This document shows positions 50,001-62,640 of a stretch of DNA of 64,000 bases, piece after piece. This DNA is from Setophaga petechia (Eukaryota > Chordata > Aves > Passeriformes > Parulidae): assembly GCA_024362935.1 (NCBI GenBank), contig JANCRA010000001.1:54815930-54879929 (forward strand), given 5' to 3'. How positions within the stretch are numbered: position 1 is the first letter of the stretch; each line of letters starts with the position of its first letter. The notes beneath the pieces were generated by a model that did not search any database, had not been told where the DNA came from, and saw only the letters and a list, made by a program, of their open reading frames with translations. A program made the position numbers and the translations under genes.

Positions 50001-53000
50001 CATAATTGCATCAGGGGGCCTGTCAGAAAATTATTGAATAGCTGAAGCATTAGGTATTTTAAAATTTATTATATTTTGTGACCAAACTGGCAACTGCAGA
50101 GGGGTTGGGACTATATTACAGTGCAATAAAAACCTCATAAAACATTTAAACAAACTCACACATCTGCAGAGAGATGGGAGGTATTATGTAATGCAAGTCA
50201 CTGCTAAAGTCACCTCTCACCCTATGAGCTGCTGCAGGAGCAATGCTCAGTATAAAGTACCTCTGTGGTTTCTCACTCTGTCTCACTCTCTCCAGCCACC
50301 AAAACACACTTAAAAATTCTTCTGCATGGATGTTATTTACAAAAAGGACACCCTGGGTTTTTAAAAAAGTTGAAAATAAAAACTGAAAAAAACTGGAATT
50401 ATTTTAGTTTAAAACAAACAAGCGTAGAGGCAAAGGAGATCCAAATCTCATTTCATCTTAATCCCCATACTAAGGAGGTCTTGGATACAGGTCTTTCCTT
50501 TACTCATATCTAACAACCTCCAGAGGATTTCACTGGATTTAATAAAGAATATTCCGTGGACAAATTCTTGACCTACTTCCTAGGCTGGCATTCCTATTGT
50601 GTTTGTTCTTAGAAAATTTAACAAGAGCTCTACAGCATTCCTTTTGCAGATTGCCAGAGAGCTTATGTCTCAATTATATGCAAATGCAGATGATAATGTG
50701 TGAGGTAGGATCCACAATTTCACTCGGGGGACTACCTCAAAACCAGTCCAACAATCAACAATACTCCATCCAAACCACAAAAGACAATGAGAGATGAGTG
50801 CTTGGAATGTTTTAAAAAATTATGGCCGCCAAATTGTTTGAAGGCAGTCAGGAATGTATACTGAGCTCTCATTAGAGTTCCTCCCTGGCTGCTCTCTTCA
50901 CTGCAACATATTCAGATCAGCTCCCCAAAGACCCTTGATGAAATATTAAGTTACTGAGCTGGAAAAAACAAATATCTTCAAAGTTCCATTTCTTTCATTC
51001 TTGATTTTGTACTGACCTACTCTGAGACATGACACAACATGGGATAAGAACACTCTGCAATGCAAAACAGCATAACCACCACCTTTCCTAGTATTGAAAA
51101 TAGCATTCTTTTTGCCAGCTGGAAGCTGAGCAGAAGCTTTGTAAAATGCTGAAATCCTTTGTAGCCTGGTGGTTTATGTGAACAGATATTATCTTAGAAT
51201 ACTGAAAACTTCCATCCACTTTGTTGTTAACTTGTTTCTTTACAGCTTTTATTTTCTAACTTAAAAATCACATTTTCACATATAAAGGTGCAGACCAACA
51301 GCATCTATAACCCAAATTGTTAGCAGTAAAACCACTATAAGTAGCATTATATGCTTCATCTTTCTCTGGTCATTAGTAAGAATATTCCAACACAGGATAA
51401 AGGAATGAATAAGTGGGAAAAAATTCTACCCATAATGATGATTTCTAGGCTGCTAAATTGTTCCCAAAGAACAACTCAAACACAACAATCTCTTCCCAGT
51501 TTTAAAAATATTTTTCAGAGCTATCATGAGATAAAACATATTTCAAAAAAAGCTGCCAAAGTCAGCTAAACTCCAAATAACTTACCCACATCTCTCCCGT
51601 ATATTATTTGAATTATATATCAAAGGGTAAATTTACACAGTGTCTCTTGCTTACCAACCTACCATAAAAATCGTGCTGTGATCATGGATTGGAGGAGTTT
51701 TGAACTTTTTAATATTTTGGGAGAGACCTTGAAAGAGTTCCAGCTTTATCAGCTTATCTAATGAAACCAGTTTAGCTCTCCTGTGAGACTCTTCCTCTCA
51801 AATCCCATATTGTGCAATCCCATACAGGGTAATGGAAAGCTGTTCAGTGAAGCACAGAACCCGCTTGGCTTTGGGAAAAGCAATCTGTAGGGGATATTAG
51901 GGATGTAATGCCTCCATGACACCACACAGTGGTGGGTGCAACAGTGTTTAAGCAGGAGAGGCAGTCACTACCCAATCTACTTTTGGACTTCTGACTCAAG
52001 ACTTTTCAATGCCTGTGATTGGTAAAGCTCAAATTCTCCTCCAGTGGTTTGGAAAGATCAACAGGCATTTCAAAATTACCCTATAAGACCTCATAAAACA
52101 AGCTCCTGGTCTTACAGTTTTGGGAGCTAGCCTAGCTGGACTCTGTAGGGAATGTGTTATCTCTGCTTAATCCTTCAGGCAGATCACTGCCAGCATGGTT
52201 CCCACAAGAATTTAAAATAGTTCAGGACTAGTCATAGTTTATAAGGGCATTCAAGGAACCACTGTGCTGGTTTGGGAGTACAAAAGCTCAGCACTACTGT
52301 TGCTATCTTTCCTAACCATCTCTTGGTATAGCTGCTAAGAGAGTGCTTTGTGTCAGTATTTTATGACTGTGTCTCAGCAGTCCTGCAGTTCCAAATTAGG
52401 CTTCTGTGCAAAAGGAAGGCTATGTGTACAAAACAAAAGCATTCAAATTACCTTTGCTGACATGAAAAAATCTGGAATGCCAGTGATGACTTAGATACAT
52501 TCTAGGGTCCATGTAATTTTTTTAACTGAAAACTTTAAATATGGATATAGATGCAAGTTCTATAGCTCAGTATCAGAAAGCAGTCATGATGAATGTTTAT
52601 GGAAAAAGAAAAATAAGAAACATGCAAGCATAAATGATACCTCCATTGTCCCACATCTAGCCATGTGTGAATTAAGAGAGTTTCTGGGCTATTCATGTTA
52701 TTCTTCATCCTCTGAATTCAGCAGAGATCATGAAATTATGATGGTCCCAAAAAGGAAATATAATGAAAATAAATAAAATTTTAAACAATTGAGAAGTATA
52801 GTTCCAAATTTTCAATCCTCAACAACTTAATTTAGAATCTACTGTCTAGAAGTGTGTTAGCTTCAGTGTGGGACAGACCAGGCCCTAAAGGTTTGGGTAG
52901 CCAATGCACAACACAAATGTTACAGCTTAATTATTCTACAATAATGTAAGCTCAAGTTATCTTAAAGAATTGCTGACATTCCTAATAGACAACAATCATG

Positions 53001-53234
53001 GTGTGTTACTTATTAATGGATAAACTCATATATCATTAAAATGAAGTTAACTGCTCCTTGACTTCCACCTTCTGTTGGAAAAGGGACTTTTCAAAACTTT
53101 CAGCGCAAGCTCAGTAAGTTCTTCATATCCCAAGTAAGTAAAATGGTACCTTTAGCAAAGTTCCTCTTGTTGTCTTATATATCAAGAGTTCTATTATCAT
53201 TATAATAGAAGGATTATAATGTGCAAGGATTCCA
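44043..53234. other. Non-coding interval with GC-rich patches, no gene seen
   Basis: Mostly AT-rich. GC-richer patches at about 45600-46110 and 46690-47160 contain overlapping open frames on both strands that match nothing I know. They could be worn LTR or other repeat remnants, but I cannot name a family. A 'tgtgctggtttggg' motif near 52263 resembles the start of some avian LTRs, without further support. No splice-consistent exon or RNA gene was found. Confidence 0.5.
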
Positions 53235-53640
53235 CATCACCAGAGTTTCATACCTCCTCGATGTGTCTCACAGGCAGCTCCTCCAAGCACTGACTGTTCC
53301 TGATCCTTGCAGTAACCATCATCTGACTCCAGATCCCACCAATCCACTCTTTTATAACACTGTTCTTATTGGCTACAGGTGTGGCCTGTTAACATCAGGC
53401 CTGCCCCTAATCTTTAGTAATTGGTCCAGCTGCAACTCACTGGGGGATAAGATCACCTTCATTTACCCATACTATATCCCCCTACATCCTCTGATGGAAC
53501 TGTTCTTATCTTTTTCTGATGTAGAAACAATTCCTAACTTAACATTCTCCCAAGAGTGCAAAAGTATAAGTCATTTGATATTTGTGTACATTCTAAAATA
53601 TGATTAACAAATATTTATCAATAAAAATTGAGTTTGTTTT
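53235..53640 (-). mobile_element. Probable endogenous-retrovirus LTR remnant, minus orientation
   Basis: The segment including 'ccaatccactcttttataac', 'ttattggctacaggtgtggcctgttaacatcaggcctg' and 'ggtccagctgcaactcactgggggataa' resembles a songbird LTR that I remember in general terms. On the minus strand it has a TATA-box-like TTATAAAAG (53349-53357). No retroviral coding sequence is adjacent. Family and borders are uncertain. The 128-codon + frame across it (53221-53607) is probably repeat-derived. Confidence 0.45.
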
Positions 53641-56630
53641 CCTAGGACAGACTATCAAGGAGTTGCATCTTAGAGCAATGCACAATCCAAAGTTTCACAG
53701 TAGCACAGTATTGAAAAATGTATAAATAGCACTTGTTAATCATGAAACATCGGTGGAACTGCCAGAAGGAAAAAAACCCCAACCCTGAGAAGTAAAATGA
53801 CATAACAGATAAAAAAAATACATAGATATTCAAGAAAAATGCACTTTTCTTTAAGGAGCTTAATCTCCATTAAGTGAGGGATTTTGCAGCTTATTAAGAC
53901 TGCAGAACTCCTAAATACAGAGCACAGACTAGCTGCAGCTTTCTTTCAAACTAAATAACACAAGCTGCATATAGAAAATTGGTCAGCCATGTTTTTTATT
54001 GTCCACTGAAGAACAGAGAGAATTCAAGCTCAAATAACAGTGTCTTACTGTTAAAGCAAATGCCATTTACAAGACTGTGTTTTACTAAGTGTAGAAATCA
54101 CACAATGTAGTTTAAAGGCTATTTTACAGTATTCTTGGAGGAAATAAATCACTGTTCTCAGTAACCAGTCTTATTCCAGTGATGTGCAATAAGCAGCAGG
54201 ACAATGCAAGACTGCTGTACCTGATGTCCTTGGCTGCTGCAAATTACAGTAATTCTGGGTCAGTCAATGAAGACTCTTCCATTGCTATAACAGTGTAAAT
54301 CTAGCATCAACTATGAGAAGTTTAGTCTAGCTTAATATTCCTTCAATTACATATGAACTGAAAACTAAATTAGTACATATAAAATTAATATACTTCTATA
54401 GGCATACATAAGAAGGAAGTATAGAGATGATGACTTAAAGTGTTGTCAATCCTGTATCTCTATCATTACCCCTCAAAAAAAAAAAAGTTTTCATGACTGT
54501 GATTGTCAAATGAAATGTAACAATGTTAGTTTCTTTGTGAATCAGCAGTACAGAGGAAAAATAGGAACAAATTGAATTATGAATTCTAGTTTTTTGTCTG
54601 CTTGTTTGAGAACTGGGCAATTGGAAGGATGCCACAAAAATATTTTTGTCATTATTTGGAGACTGATTTTCCTTCACAGAGTATGGAAGGAAAGTAAGTA
54701 TCCCACAGAATATTACATTAGTCTATTACATTTTACAGCTTGAAAAAACTTTAAAATACTAGATATTTCTATTGAAGTTGTTTGTTGGATTTTTTTTAAA
54801 TCACTTTCTTCCTTCATTTTCCACACAGTAGAAACATTAGAAATTCTAGACTTAATGACAGTATGTCAGAGGACATGCCCTCTTGGGAGAAAATGAGTTC
54901 TGGAGGCATCACCAGCTAAGTCTTACACTTTCAACAAGTGCTCATTACTCCAGTTCATCCAGATCCTGAATTCTGACCTGCCAGAGAACAGCACATCACA
55001 CAACTGAGGAGGAGATGAAAATTCAGTTTAAAATATAAAGTATTCAGTCTCAGCCCATGTACCAGCAGTAGCTGGAGCTGTTTCACACAGCAGCTGGTGG
55101 CTGCTGTGCCCGTGTGCCCACACCATCTCAGTTTTCACAAATCTTACTGGAATTCAAGCAGAAGTGAGGCAGGGGCCACTCTGATACACACACAGGAGGA
55201 ATTAACTTCTGTCTGGCTTTTATGCCTGCACCAATATGCCACAGTAGTGCCTGGCAGCTTATCAGCAGGCCTAGTGCCTGCTGAGTGTGTAAGGAAAGTA
55301 ACACCTGGAAATTCTCCAGCTATTCATAATATTGCTCCTCTGTCAGAGGAGGCCTGACGAAAGATTTGGAATAATTGTCTTGAAAGTGGACATGAGAAAA
55401 GTCTGCAACCACAGAAGCTTATCCAAACAACAATTATGCTTCACATGTCATTGATATTAGATACACTCATAAATGAAGAAAATCTAAATCCACGTTCTGA
55501 CTTCTTCATTCCTGTCAATTAGACTAAGAAGTATCAACACACCAAATTCTGGGTGAGTGATGTGGCTAAATGTCCACTGACTCCAGCCTTATCATCTCAG
55601 TCAGCTTGCTCTCCTGCAGCAAGAAAGTGGGATTTTTTAATTATTGAGAGACTTGTTCTATTTGTACATAAAAGATACAAGACAGACGATAAGTTGGTAA
55701 GTACGGGTTTATTGAGCCCATTTGGTCCAAGAAAAACCCATCTGCACAAAAAACTCTTCTAACAAGGGGCTTTAAAACTCTTAGTTGTGGATTAAATGGC
55801 TAACTGTATTCCCATTGCCCTTTAGAAGCATGAGAAATCCAGGAAAAGAGGGTGGAGTAAGCTGAAAAGAAGTTAGTTACTCAAGAACAGTTTATGCCAA
55901 TTCAAAAGAAAAATCAGAATTCTTTCCAAAAACGGAGAGTTTAAGTGAAAGTCACAATCTGTGTTTAGACCATTTGTGTGGGATTTCATGTTGAGGAATG
56001 TATCTGTTTACTTTTCAGGAGAAGCAGCCATACTTACTGTAATCCCACAAATATATGAACTCTGTTAAAACACATCTCAGTAGCACAGTCCAGGAATTAC
56101 CACTCCACAGTGCAATTTTTTACAGAGCCACATTATAATAGGGCTTTCCTTCTTCTCTTTGAACATTTCTTTCTCCTACAAGGAGGGCTGTGGGCACCAT
56201 CCCCAAGATCCACCCTTGAGAAGGGTTTTCTGTGCTTAGGCTTCTGTTCATTTATAGATGACGTCTCACTTGTCACTTTAATAATGTCATGGCTCAAAAT
56301 AAAGAAAGGGTCCAAAAATTCAAATTTATTCTCCCCAGAGTTTGCAAGATAACAACATCAAGCTTGAGTCTCAATAAACATAAAGATGTTGTCACAGAGA
56401 ATCAGCACTATATCACAGAAGGTATTCCCTGAAACAGCTCCCAAAGGTTTGCTGTTTTGCCAGCCAGTGGAAACCAGAGTTCCAGGCTGGCTCAGTTCCC
56501 TTGGCAGTGTTTGGTGAGAGACTTCAGGAAAGAGTCCTCAAAGGGAACAAGTTGAGCAAGGAGCCATGTAAGACTTGTCTACAGCAAATGCCTTGGAGAT
56601 GGATTTGCTTTACAACTGGAATATGTTAAC

Positions 56631-56664
56631 ACAACACAAATGGAATTACAACACAAATAGAATT
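56631..56664. repeat. 17-bp tandem duplication (two copies)
   Basis: ACAACACAAATGGAATT is followed at once by ACAACACAAATAGAATT, with a single G/A difference. A small slippage-type duplication in non-coding sequence. Confidence 0.95.
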
Positions 56665-59600
56665 GCAGCCAGTAAACCTACACCAGCAGTGTGTGTGCTG
56701 TGATTTCCAGCAGGGATACCTCAGGACTGGGGTGCAGACAGAGCCAGCCCAGAGTCTGAGATGGTGGTGCAGATGTGCCCCTAAACACCTCCCTCCTGAC
56801 TATGGAGGAAAGTGGAATTCCCTCTCCCTCACCCACCCATGTGCAGGGCCAGAGCTCACCAGCCTTTCTGATCCAGTGGTTTCAACCCACATCTTCAGAA
56901 AGGATGCAAGAATGAAGGAAAGTAAAAGGAGGAAAACAGTTTATTGATTTTTCATGTCAAGCTGATCCACTTGATGGAAATGTTCATCAGGCCAGCAGAG
57001 GGAAGAGAACACAATTTTTCCTAATTCCTAGAGACGTGCCCAAACAACCAGACCAGAGTATTTTCCTCTGCTGGTTCATAAACACACACACCAGTGACTC
57101 ATAACTGCTAATTAAAATCAGATGTGGGTGATTCCATAGATAGCCAGAGGAAATGAAGCAGTGAAAACACAGGTCCTATGGTTCTCTGGCATAGTCAGAT
57201 AACTGAGTGGGCATTTGGAGATTTAAAAACTAGAAATGAAAGATGGCTTTTATTTAAGCCTTTAAAAGTTGACTTTGTGACCTAGGCCAGAGCTGACATA
57301 GATACAGGAATACATTAAATTCCTGGGGCTTCTCAGGACTCAGAGGAGCCCAGGGAAAGATCCCTGCAAGTTTCCTGGCATAGGTATCTCTTGGAATTTT
57401 GCACAGCTAAAGTCCATTCCAAAAGATGGAGAAATTTATCCTCATTGTTACACCTACTTTATACAACATTTCTGCCAAGCTCTAAATTATCACAGGGGAA
57501 GAGAAAGCTTTAACTAAAGTGCCTGAAGGGCCATCAAAAATCTAGTAAAACAGAGAATTTTTCTGGAGTTATTAGGTTCACCTCCCATGCACAAATACAC
57601 CTAAAAAAGCATCTCTGATCAGTTGAACAATATCAGTGTGACATTAATAGAAACTCAGCTTTTTCCCATCTTCTGGAGGCAAAAGAGCATTGTCCCATCT
57701 CTTAAAGACAAACTGTCATAAACTAGACTGGCAATAGCTGGGCCTTCAGAGTATAAACGTTTAAGTATTTATGTTAAATATGTCAATATTGCTTTTTTCA
57801 CTAATTCTATTTTTGTATTGCAGATCTCTTATTTTTCCCTCAGATTCTTATTTCCCATAAATAACTTTAAGTTACAAGCTTTGTATATGCTAACTAACAG
57901 AACAATGGGTGACTCACTCCTTTTCTGTCACTAGATTAAGACAGATTCAGCATTTCATGTCAGGAGAGGAGTTGATTTAGTGCAATTTGCCAGCATCAAT
58001 CTCTTGTCTTACTTGGAGTTTGCTATCATAGTCCCTGACTCACTTGTACCTCGAGATCTGGGATATAGCAGGTATAAGAGAAGGTATCATTTGTTAGCTT
58101 TCTGTCACACAGGGAATATTTTTTGCCCATGAAAACTCCTACTCCTAAGTGCTCTTGATACTGAAAACCTCCTCAGCAGGATGGAAAATACAGTCTCAGG
58201 TTTTGCTACAGATTTGTTTCTTCAAGTTTTGAGTGTACATCAGTTTTGATTGTCCATAAATGTCAAAACTAAGCACCTGTAACTGTCTGCACGTTTTATA
58301 CTCTCTGAACATTTTGACTTCAGAAAATCTGACACCATTTTATGACATGTAATAGTTATTTCCAGAGCAATAAAAAGAATTTTATACTCAATAGCCACCC
58401 GTGACTCATGGAATAAGCCTTGAGCAAAATTAGGTCTCTGATATGTCAATACAATATATTAAGTAGAGATTAATGAGCTTGATCTTAGTCCTTAAGTTAA
58501 ATAATTGATGCACTTGCAGCAGTCCTCCAAGACAGCTCTGACAAATATTGTGTGTTTTATTCAATGTTAATTTTAGTTGCACTACTGACTTTTAGGAGAC
58601 TGATTCTGTTAAGCATATATGAGAAACAAAAAATGCAAACTGTCATTATTTAGCTTAGCGTGCCAAGACTAAGCCGTTTTAAGCATAAGCTGAAGCATTC
58701 AGCATCACAATGCTTTCTGCATGGTCCTGCAAAGTTCTTTGGAAGAATTAGAAACAAAATAACCACACAAATCCCAAAGTTGTAATTTGTGATTAGAAGC
58801 AAAGTGCTACAAAAACAGGAGTCTGTTTGATTTTGTCTCCCTATAATAAGAGGAAATGTGTGTGTTTAGGGAAGATTGGAAACTAAAGGTCTGCTGAGTT
58901 TCTTCACCAGTCACAAAGGTATTTCAACAACTATTTCAACTGTCTATTATTTTATATTACATTATAAATAACCTAAAAAAACCACTGTGTTTGGAGTTTT
59001 AATGAATAAACCACTGTAGAAAGTGCTGCTCATCATCAAACATAATTTTCAGTATGCACATCTCTTGTAACTTCCTGTGTCTCAGCCAGCATATCCCTTT
59101 ACTATTATTCACACAGAATTTTTTGAGAATGATAAAGCACAATGGTATCATGCTGCCTCATCCACTCACAGAGTTAAGAAAATGTTAATGTTGTAGCTGT
59201 TTGAAAAAAACCCAAGTTTTGGTCCCAACCCTTGGAGTGGAAGTGTCCCCAAGCACACTGTCATGGACAAAACCCCCTGATTTTGAAAGTTTTTTTTCTC
59301 TTGTTAGCAAAGTATAGCCTAACAGTGCCTTTACTGTACTCTTGCATGAAAAATAATAATTTTTCTGTACTTTTCCTATGACAAATTTATTTTCCTATAT
59401 GCTTTTACTGGCTGGTGCAGTTGGCATGGCTTGACTGACAATGAGCCAGAAAGATGTTGAGTGTAGGGAAAACTCACAGCTCTCTCAGCTGCTGGCACAG
59501 GGGAGGGGAAGAGCACAGCAGAAGTGATGCATTCAAGCACAGCCCTGTGAGTTAGCATTCCCTGCCTGCCAGCTTGGGAGCACTGCTGCCAGTGCATGCA

Positions 59601-62341
59601 AATGCAGATTATCCACACCCCTGTAAACCAAGAGAAGGTGTTGGAAACTAACTGCACAGAAAAACACAGCAAAATGTTTTAAATATTCATCAATTGTATG
59701 AGCAAGTGAGTGCTGTTATTTGAGCCCACAATTTTAAGAGGTGAAGTCAATTTGCAAACTAAAATGTACTATCATGCTTAAAATAAAACCTGCTGAGGAT
59801 GTTTACAGCACCTGTTGTGTTTTACTGTGGTTTGTTGCCAGAACAGAGTTATAGCCCAATTAGGGCACCAGTCTGATGTATTCTTATCCTTTATGAGAAC
59901 ACCACTGCATCACAACACTGTAGTTGAGTATTAGGGAGAGCACCTTAACAATTCTGTGTGGTGATAGCATCTATCAGGTGATACAATGCCAAAGGAAACA
60001 GTAAAGTTGGTGGTACTGAATAATAAATATTTATGGCAACAACTCATTTTCAATCTCCAGAGTCCCAATTCTCTACAAGCTGAGCATTAATAATTTGAAG
60101 GTATCACTACCTATGATTTGAGTTTTAAGATGACATTCAAATAAATTTTATGAATTTTCACCTGCACATATGAAGAGGAAATACCAAAATATCTCTCTGG
60201 TAAACAGGTTCCTCTGATTTTTAAACAAATCCTGGTTACGCACATGCCTTCAGAAAAGTAAATTAGAAAAAGTTCAGGAAGTGAAAACACATATTAAAGA
60301 ATTATTGTCATGTTTTGCAAAAAACAGAGGAAAATCCCATTGTCAGATGAGACAAAAATAATTCTGAATCAGTGAAGTTGAATAAGAATGAACACGTGGT
60401 TCTTCCATCTAAGAAAGCTCAGCAAACCTAATAAAGACACAGGACAACATTATAGGTGATAGCACAAACATATGAGCAGGCTGAGCTAGTAATTCAGTCT
60501 GACAAATGCCCATAAATTCTTTTTCTTCTTAACTTCAGTGGAGCACAGTAAGCTATGAAATCCAGGAGAAAAACAAAAGCATACTCTAATGAGAAGCAGA
60601 TGCCAGTTAAAAAAGAGTTTATCTCAATAAATTCTAAAGTAGACATGGACAAAAGAACACATACATTAGGAGCTAAAGCACTTTCTTTCTGAAATCTGTG
60701 ATGGCAGACACCAAGATGAATATGACACTCTCTGACTGGCCTAGGTTTAGTTGTAAGCAGTGTTGACCAAAAAGTGCACCTAATAGAGTATAGCTAAGAT
60801 CCAGTTCTACATGTGTTTGAAAAGGAATGGCAGGGAGGAATACAAAGAGATCTTCTGCAAACACAATCAAGTAGATACCAGAGCTAGAAGTGGAAAAGCT
60901 TTAGAACCTACAGTACTTGATATTTTTGAGAAGAGGGAAATGACAAGTTCTGTGGCAAGGAGTTTATTTTAGTGGAACAGCAGTAAAAGGAATGACACAG
61001 TGGAAGCGTTTTGTGTGGTCCTGTTCATATTTTCACTGGATGGACAGAGTGCTGATTCCACCATAAGCTTTTATTAACAGCCAAATCCGACAAGATGTGA
61101 TTTTAAGCTAAAATATATACATATATAAATTGTTTATTATTTAAATTTCAAAACAAGCCTAGCATTCAGACTAAGAACTAAGTTCTTGCCAATTTTATAG
61201 TACATAACACTATGGAGGTTATGTATCAGTCTAAACATTTTCTCAGTGTACTGTGATGAGAAAACAGTTAGGGTCTTTTCCCCTCCTCCTTTCTCAAACA
61301 TACACCTCCTCAAAATTTTGCTTTTTGGTGTTACTGAAATGCAATATTTAATTATCAAATCATAATGTTTCTACTCTCAGTTGGCTCTACATTCTACACA
61401 AGTTTTGCCAACAGCAAAATGCTGAAGGACTTAATCACTGAAAAATGTACAAATGGCAGCAAGAAATAAATCCATAAGGTCCATTTACTTCAACAACCTG
61501 TCCCTGACAGGAGCCCAGGGAAGTATCCACTGAGTTATTTGGTATTTTCAAGCACTTTCCAGTGCTTTGGAGGGTACTCTGAAGAGCAGAGAAAAATCTT
61601 CACCTTTGAACCTAACACACACACATTCCTTTTCCCACATTTGTTGTTCCCTGTAGTCACTTTGTTTCTCCAAATTCTTGTTTCCCTTATCCTTTTCCAA
61701 GCAAAAGTTGTTTGTTCTTGTTAGGACTTGACACCATCCTGCTCCTAGAAAGGCACTGGTATAGACCAATGCCAGCAAGCAATTCCCAAGGGAGCAGTGT
61801 AAGAGGACAAGCATGTAATGGTATTTCACACAGTACTCCAGAAATCTCTAACAATTTATGGCCTTTCTTTTGGATTTCATAATCTTCAAAGGATTCTTCT
61901 TCCATGAATTTGTTCAGTCCTGTCTAGAAACTATGAAAAAACTTAAAATGTCTCCAACCTGCTTCAGCCAGATTTAAGCTACACAGCTTAAACACAGCTT
62001 TAAGAACAATATACTTTTATTTATTTTGAACTTCTGCTGACATAACCTGATATCCTCTCATTTATGTACTGAAAAGACACAGGGAGGGGGAATCAAATCA
62101 ATCTCTACTCACTCCACAGTATTCATGATTTTAATCAGTTCATTTGACAGTGCTCAGTTTATAGCAGGCTGCTTTTGAACAGGTGTGTGAAACAAGGAAT
62201 TACATTCAGAGAATGGATTTGTCTTGAGTAGCAGCACTCCTTTCTACCCCAATTCACCCACCCTGATGGTAACAGGAGCTACCATGAATTATGTGGGGAA
62301 AGACTTTGTATGCCTTAATTATCTACCAGGATGAACAGACT

Positions 62342-62385
62342 GGCTTGGGTTGGTTTTTCCTTTGGCTTAGGTTGTTTTTTCCTTT
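62342..62385. repeat. 22-bp tandem duplication (two copies)
   Basis: Two adjacent 22-bp units of the form GGCTTxGGTTGxTTTTTCCTTT differ at two positions (62342-62363 and 62364-62385). Non-coding slippage-type repeat. Confidence 0.95.
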
Positions 62386-62640
62386 GACTGCTCTTATTTT
62401 GGGTTGAGTGCTTCAGGACCACCAGAGCACAAAAAGGCCCCATATGATCCAAATTGTCTTTGTCAAGTACTTTCTTGCCCTCAGCAGAGCTTTTGCATTT
62501 AGGAGGTGGAGATTAGAAACTCCTGGTAGCCCAGATGTGCCCTTGTATTTCAAGGCCAGTACTTTGAGACAGTAAAGATATTTGAAAGGTCTATCTAGCA
62601 AAGAGAAGCTTGCATGACAGAAAATACTGACTTTTGAACA

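Larger units (their letters stand above)
53641..62640. other. Non-coding interval, no gene seen
   Basis: AT-rich sequence with chance open frames below 100 codons. A GC-richer patch lies at about 56690-56900. Two small tandem duplications (56631-56664 and 62342-62385) are the only clear structures. No named transposon, RNA gene or exon was recognised. Confidence 0.5.
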
